Assembly: GCA_905221615.1 (NCBI GenBank) | Contig: CAJNDT010002024.1 | Location: forward strand, 797,357 to 861,356 | DNA from: Symbiodinium sp. CCMP2592 | Taxonomy: Eukaryota; Sar; Dinophyceae; Suessiales; Symbiodiniaceae | DNA: 64,000 nt | Direction of reading: 5' to 3' | Part shown: in pieces, positions 61,462-64,000 of the stretch | How the letters are laid out: each line of letters begins with the position of its first letter | How positions within the stretch are numbered: the first letter of the stretch is position 1 | Notes under the pieces: model-generated | Seen by the model: the letters and a program-made list of their open reading frames with translations, nothing else | Told to the model about the DNA's origin: nothing | The model's database searches: none | Translations under genes and position numbers: made by a program

Positions 61462-61686
61462 TTGCTCCATTTCGTCATTATGCTACATTTCGTGTTTTCC
61501 GTCATTGACATTGAACGTCATCTCACTGAGGTGCCTGACATCTATGACCTCTCAGCTCCTGGCAATGGGCCTCCTCCTCCTCCACCACCACCACCGCCTC
61601 CGCCAGCGACTGACCCTCCGAAGGGAAAGGGCAAGGCCGGCAAGGCTAAGGGGCCTGAGCCCAAAAAAGGCGGCAAGTCCGGGTAG
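61462..61686 (+). CDS. Pro-rich, Gly/Lys-tailed coding fragment
   Basis: IDIERHLTEVPDIYDLSAPG leads into a run of twelve prolines, then a GKGKAGKAKG-type basic tail and a TAG at 61684. It looks like the C-terminal exon of a protein with a disordered tail. Start undefined. Confidence 0.4.
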   Translation: MLHFVIMLHFVFSVIDIERHLTEVPDIYDLSAPGNGPPPPPPPPPPPPATDPPKGKGKAGKAKGPEPKKGGKSG

Positions 61687-61689
61687 GCC

Positions 61690-62380
61690 AAACCCTAAAT
61701 TCTAAACCCTATCTAAACCCTACATGTGTCAGCCTGATCTACCTGGCCATTCCGCCTGATTTTCATGCCTCCGTCTCCTGGGGTGCCCTCTAAATGGCGG
61801 GCCCACTGCAACAGCTTGATCTCCGGGGTGCGGCGGCAAAAAGAAGAGTCGAGTTCACTGCACAACTTTGCCAGTTTGTCTTTAAAAGTTTCGTGCACAG
61901 AGCCATGACTGCTTTTGGGAAGGACTCCTCCTTCTGTTTCGTCTGGGCAGCTGCGGCCTGAGCATACCGGTGCCCCTGCAGTGCCTGGAATCGGAAATCC
62001 ATGAACATCTGGTTCAGGTGCTTTCGTGATCATCTTTCACTTTGCCTTCGGTTCCTCTGGCTTTGGACTTAAATACCCTGCCTCCCATGACTGCCCACTT
62101 GCGACACGACAGGTCTCGGATGCCTGACCGTGTGGACGAGCTGCCGTCGTTGCAGAGTCTGTGGGGGACCCGGTCAAGTGGATTCGCCAGCCTGGATTTG
62201 GGCATGTGTTTGATGCCATGCGTGCTGCCTTTAACTTTTTTCCTGTGTGCTGTGGATCAAGATCACTGTCACATGGCATGGCAAGCCAGGGTTGTGGCAG
62301 CTTGCAGGTCTGATTTATGAATGTTGGGTTAAACCCTTAGGGTAGGCCAAAACTTTTGGGGAGAAGGGCTGATCGTCGCC
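61690..62380. other. Stretch without a recognisable gene
   Basis: A short CCCTAAA-like run at 61690-61723 and unassigned sequence with recurring GCCTGA. Confidence 0.35.
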
Positions 62381-62383
62381 GCC

Positions 62384-62650
62384 ATGGCACTCTCGGAGCA
62401 GGAGAAGGACCATGCTCTGTGGGCAAGCCTGATGCGGAGGCTTGCCATGGAGGACAGGATGAACATCAGTGCACTGCCTCGTCGCTCGGCTGAAGTGGGA
62501 TGTCTGAAATGTAAACTGACCATGGCCAATGACTTCCTGCCTTACTTAGGCAGACCACCGCGGCTTGACAACCAGGTCTTTGCTTTGTCCCAGTGGTACG
62601 ACGAGCATGAGGCTGAGGCCGACCGGGCAGCAATCCGGCTGCATCTTTAG
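62384..62650 (+). CDS. Small coding-like ORF with a CxxC
   Basis: Eighty-eight codons from ATG 62384 (MALSEQEKDHALWASLMRRL) with a Cys-x2-Cys (GCLKCKL) at about residue 60. Good protein-like composition up to QWYDEHEAEADRAA. Could be complete or a first exon; no family recognised. Confidence 0.4.
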   Translation: MALSEQEKDHALWASLMRRLAMEDRMNISALPRRSAEVGCLKCKLTMANDFLPYLGRPPRLDNQVFALSQWYDEHEAEADRAAIRLHL

Positions 62651-63270
62651 TGCCCTCTGGTCCGAGTCCGATGTGAAGCACCATGCTGAAAGGCAAGGGC
62701 GAATGCTAAGGTGCACTCTGTTTTGCATGACCGTGCGCCTGACCTCCTCTGGGTTTGCTGCAAGTGCGGCGTCGACATGGCAGCCAAAGCTGAGTCTCGG
62801 CTGCAGCTACAATGACAATTAAATGTGATGTGCCAGCATGCGAAAAGTTCCAGCGGTGCATGTTGCATCCAAGGGCCTGGTCTCATTGCTGCTGCACCCG
62901 CACCCGAATGCCCCGGCGTATGCTCATCGAACCACCGTCCTTCTGACACGTGGCTCGTCTTTCAACTTTGGGGGGTATCTTTTCTGGAAGCTGTTCATTG
63001 CCTGAACTTCAGGCGAGTGGGTGTGGGACAGCAGCTTCACCAACGTCACCGCCTCCAAGTTGGTGATGAAGCACGTCAGGGAGAAACTTGTTGGCTGTAT
63101 AGTAAACTTTTCCATTTTGGGGGTTCTTTATAACTAATGTAGTCGATTCTGACACTTTCAACTTTTATTCCCTGACTGAGGAAGTCTGACTGGCTTCAAA
63201 CCGAGCACAGCTCATGGCGAAAAATTCGCCAGTCTGTTCGAGACCGTACAGCTGGAGAAGGCCCCCGTCC
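62651..63270. other. Stretch without a recognisable gene
   Basis: No convincing frame; CTGA-rich phrases continue. A family-C-like phrase TTTTGGGGGTTCTTTATAA is at 63112-63130. Confidence 0.3.
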
Positions 63271-63271
63271 A

Positions 63272-63583
63272 GTGCCTGACCCCACAGACCCATGGTCTGA
63301 CAATGACAACAATGACGTGTCTGAGAACGACGACACGGGGACCTTGGGGACCGTGCCTGCTGACACGGGCAGCACCAGGGCATGGGCGTCTGAGCAGCAG
63401 CCGTCGTCTGACAATCAGGAGCGGCAGCAGTGGCGGTCGTCTGACAATCAGGAGCGGCAGCAGTGGGCGTGGTCGTCTGACAATCAGCAGTGGCACGGCT
63501 CGGGCTGGCGTTGGCGATCGTGGTCTGAGTGGCAGGAGGCGGCCGACGGAGACAGCGACGAAGATTCCAGGGCATGGGCCTGA
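63272..63583 (+). CDS. Acidic, Gln/Trp/Ser-rich repeat ORF
   Basis: 103 codons with an acidic start (PWSDNDNNDVSENDDTG), three SSDNQ[EQ]-type units (SSDNQERQQW twice) and a Trp-rich patch (WHGSGWRWRSWSEWQE). Trp/Gln-rich patches of this style occur in dinoflagellate retroelement Gag-like ORFs, but this link is weak. Low complexity; possibly a fragment. Confidence 0.35.
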   Translation: MPDPTDPWSDNDNNDVSENDDTGTLGTVPADTGSTRAWASEQQPSSDNQERQQWRSSDNQERQQWAWSSDNQQWHGSGWRWRSWSEWQEAADGDSDEDSRAWA

Positions 63584-63589
63584 CTGAGT

Positions 63590-64000
63590 CTGAGGCTGCC
63601 TGATGACTGAGGGGTGAGTGGTCTTCCGCCTGAGATGAAAAATGCACTTTGCAGTGCGGGCGTGTACTGAGTCACTGAGTACTGCGTCTGACATGCATTG
63701 TGAGAGATTTGCCGTGCCCGAGGTTGGGTCGGATGTCATGCTCGGCGATGGCCTCTCGCTCAGACGGGCATGTCCACATGTGCAGCTGCCTGGCCTGATA
63801 CTTTTGTTTTTGTCAGGGCACAGCACGACTTCCTGGTGGCATTGGGCAGGCGAGTCTTACTTATCTTGTTCTTGATTACAAGAAGCATTTTGCATCCGGA
63901 GGAGCTGGCCTGACATTGGATTGGGAGGGATACGTCGACTCAGACCAGGCCTTGAACTCAGATGCCTTATCACTGGTCGCACCTGTCCCACTGTCTAAAT
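63590..64000. other. Right edge of window, CTGA-rich, no gene assigned
   Basis: Very dense CTGA tetramers (for example CTGACTGAGTCTGAGGCTG at 63581-63599). A coding segment may run off the edge. Confidence 0.3.

Noticed and set aside
60471-61511. Antisense 346-codon frame opposite the lysine-rich gene
   Set aside because: Ser/Pro/Phe-rich mirror of the AAG/GAA repeats; no independent coding character.

Overview
This looks like nuclear DNA of a dinoflagellate alga. The points for this are: plant-type telomere motif (TTTAGGG/CCCTAAA) scattered over most of the window; a non-LTR retrotransposon with a GEAKNPGP motif and Gly/Lys-rich linker of the kind common in dinoflagellates; a DNA-methyltransferase-like ORF inside that retrotransposon (methyltransferase-bearing retrotransposons are known from dinoflagellates and charophytes); TKL-like kinase exons with short GT-AG introns; and very dense small inverted-repeat elements. 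Species cannot be fixed from sequence alone. No rRNA, tRNA, CRISPR or spliced-leader relic was recognised.

Layout. 1-1340: frame-broken coding remnants, probably an old mobile-element ORF. 2381-4203 (+): a multi-exon gene for a multi-pass membrane protein with a C-terminal protein kinase domain. 6449-16010: the centrepiece, a ~9.3 kb non-LTR retrotransposon on the minus strand, bracketed on both sides by TTTAGGG/TTTTAGGG arrays in the same orientation. It carries three long open ORFs: ORF1 (C5-methyltransferase fold, catalytic Cys replaced), ORF2 (Gag-like, Gly/Lys-rich linker, coiled coil) and ORF3 (AP endonuclease, reverse transcriptase, CCHC-like zinc finger, RNase H). ORF1 and ORF2 overlap by 131 nt, and a small linking ORF joins ORF2 to ORF3 through an ATGA stop/start overlap.

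16-58 kb: mostly degenerate telomere-like motif, microsatellites, a 32-copy 43-bp satellite, and at least 45 short (75-140 bp) hairpin elements in about a dozen families. These families have different termini but often related AT/GATCC-type centres. One complete intronless gene, a mitochondrial-type short-chain dehydrogenase (25016-25837, +), lies here. Scattered between the hairpins are short exon-like stretches, some with clear splice-like borders. Part of this region may therefore be introns of large genes, with hairpins acting as introner-like insertions; this is inference.

57.9-64 kb: different composition. Telomere-like motif disappears, GC rises and the tetramer CTGA is very over-represented. 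The segment begins with seven copies of a conserved hairpin repeat, continues as a degenerate ~100-bp repeat, and contains a lysine/glutamate-rich ORF plus several small acidic or Trp-rich coding fragments that I cannot assign.
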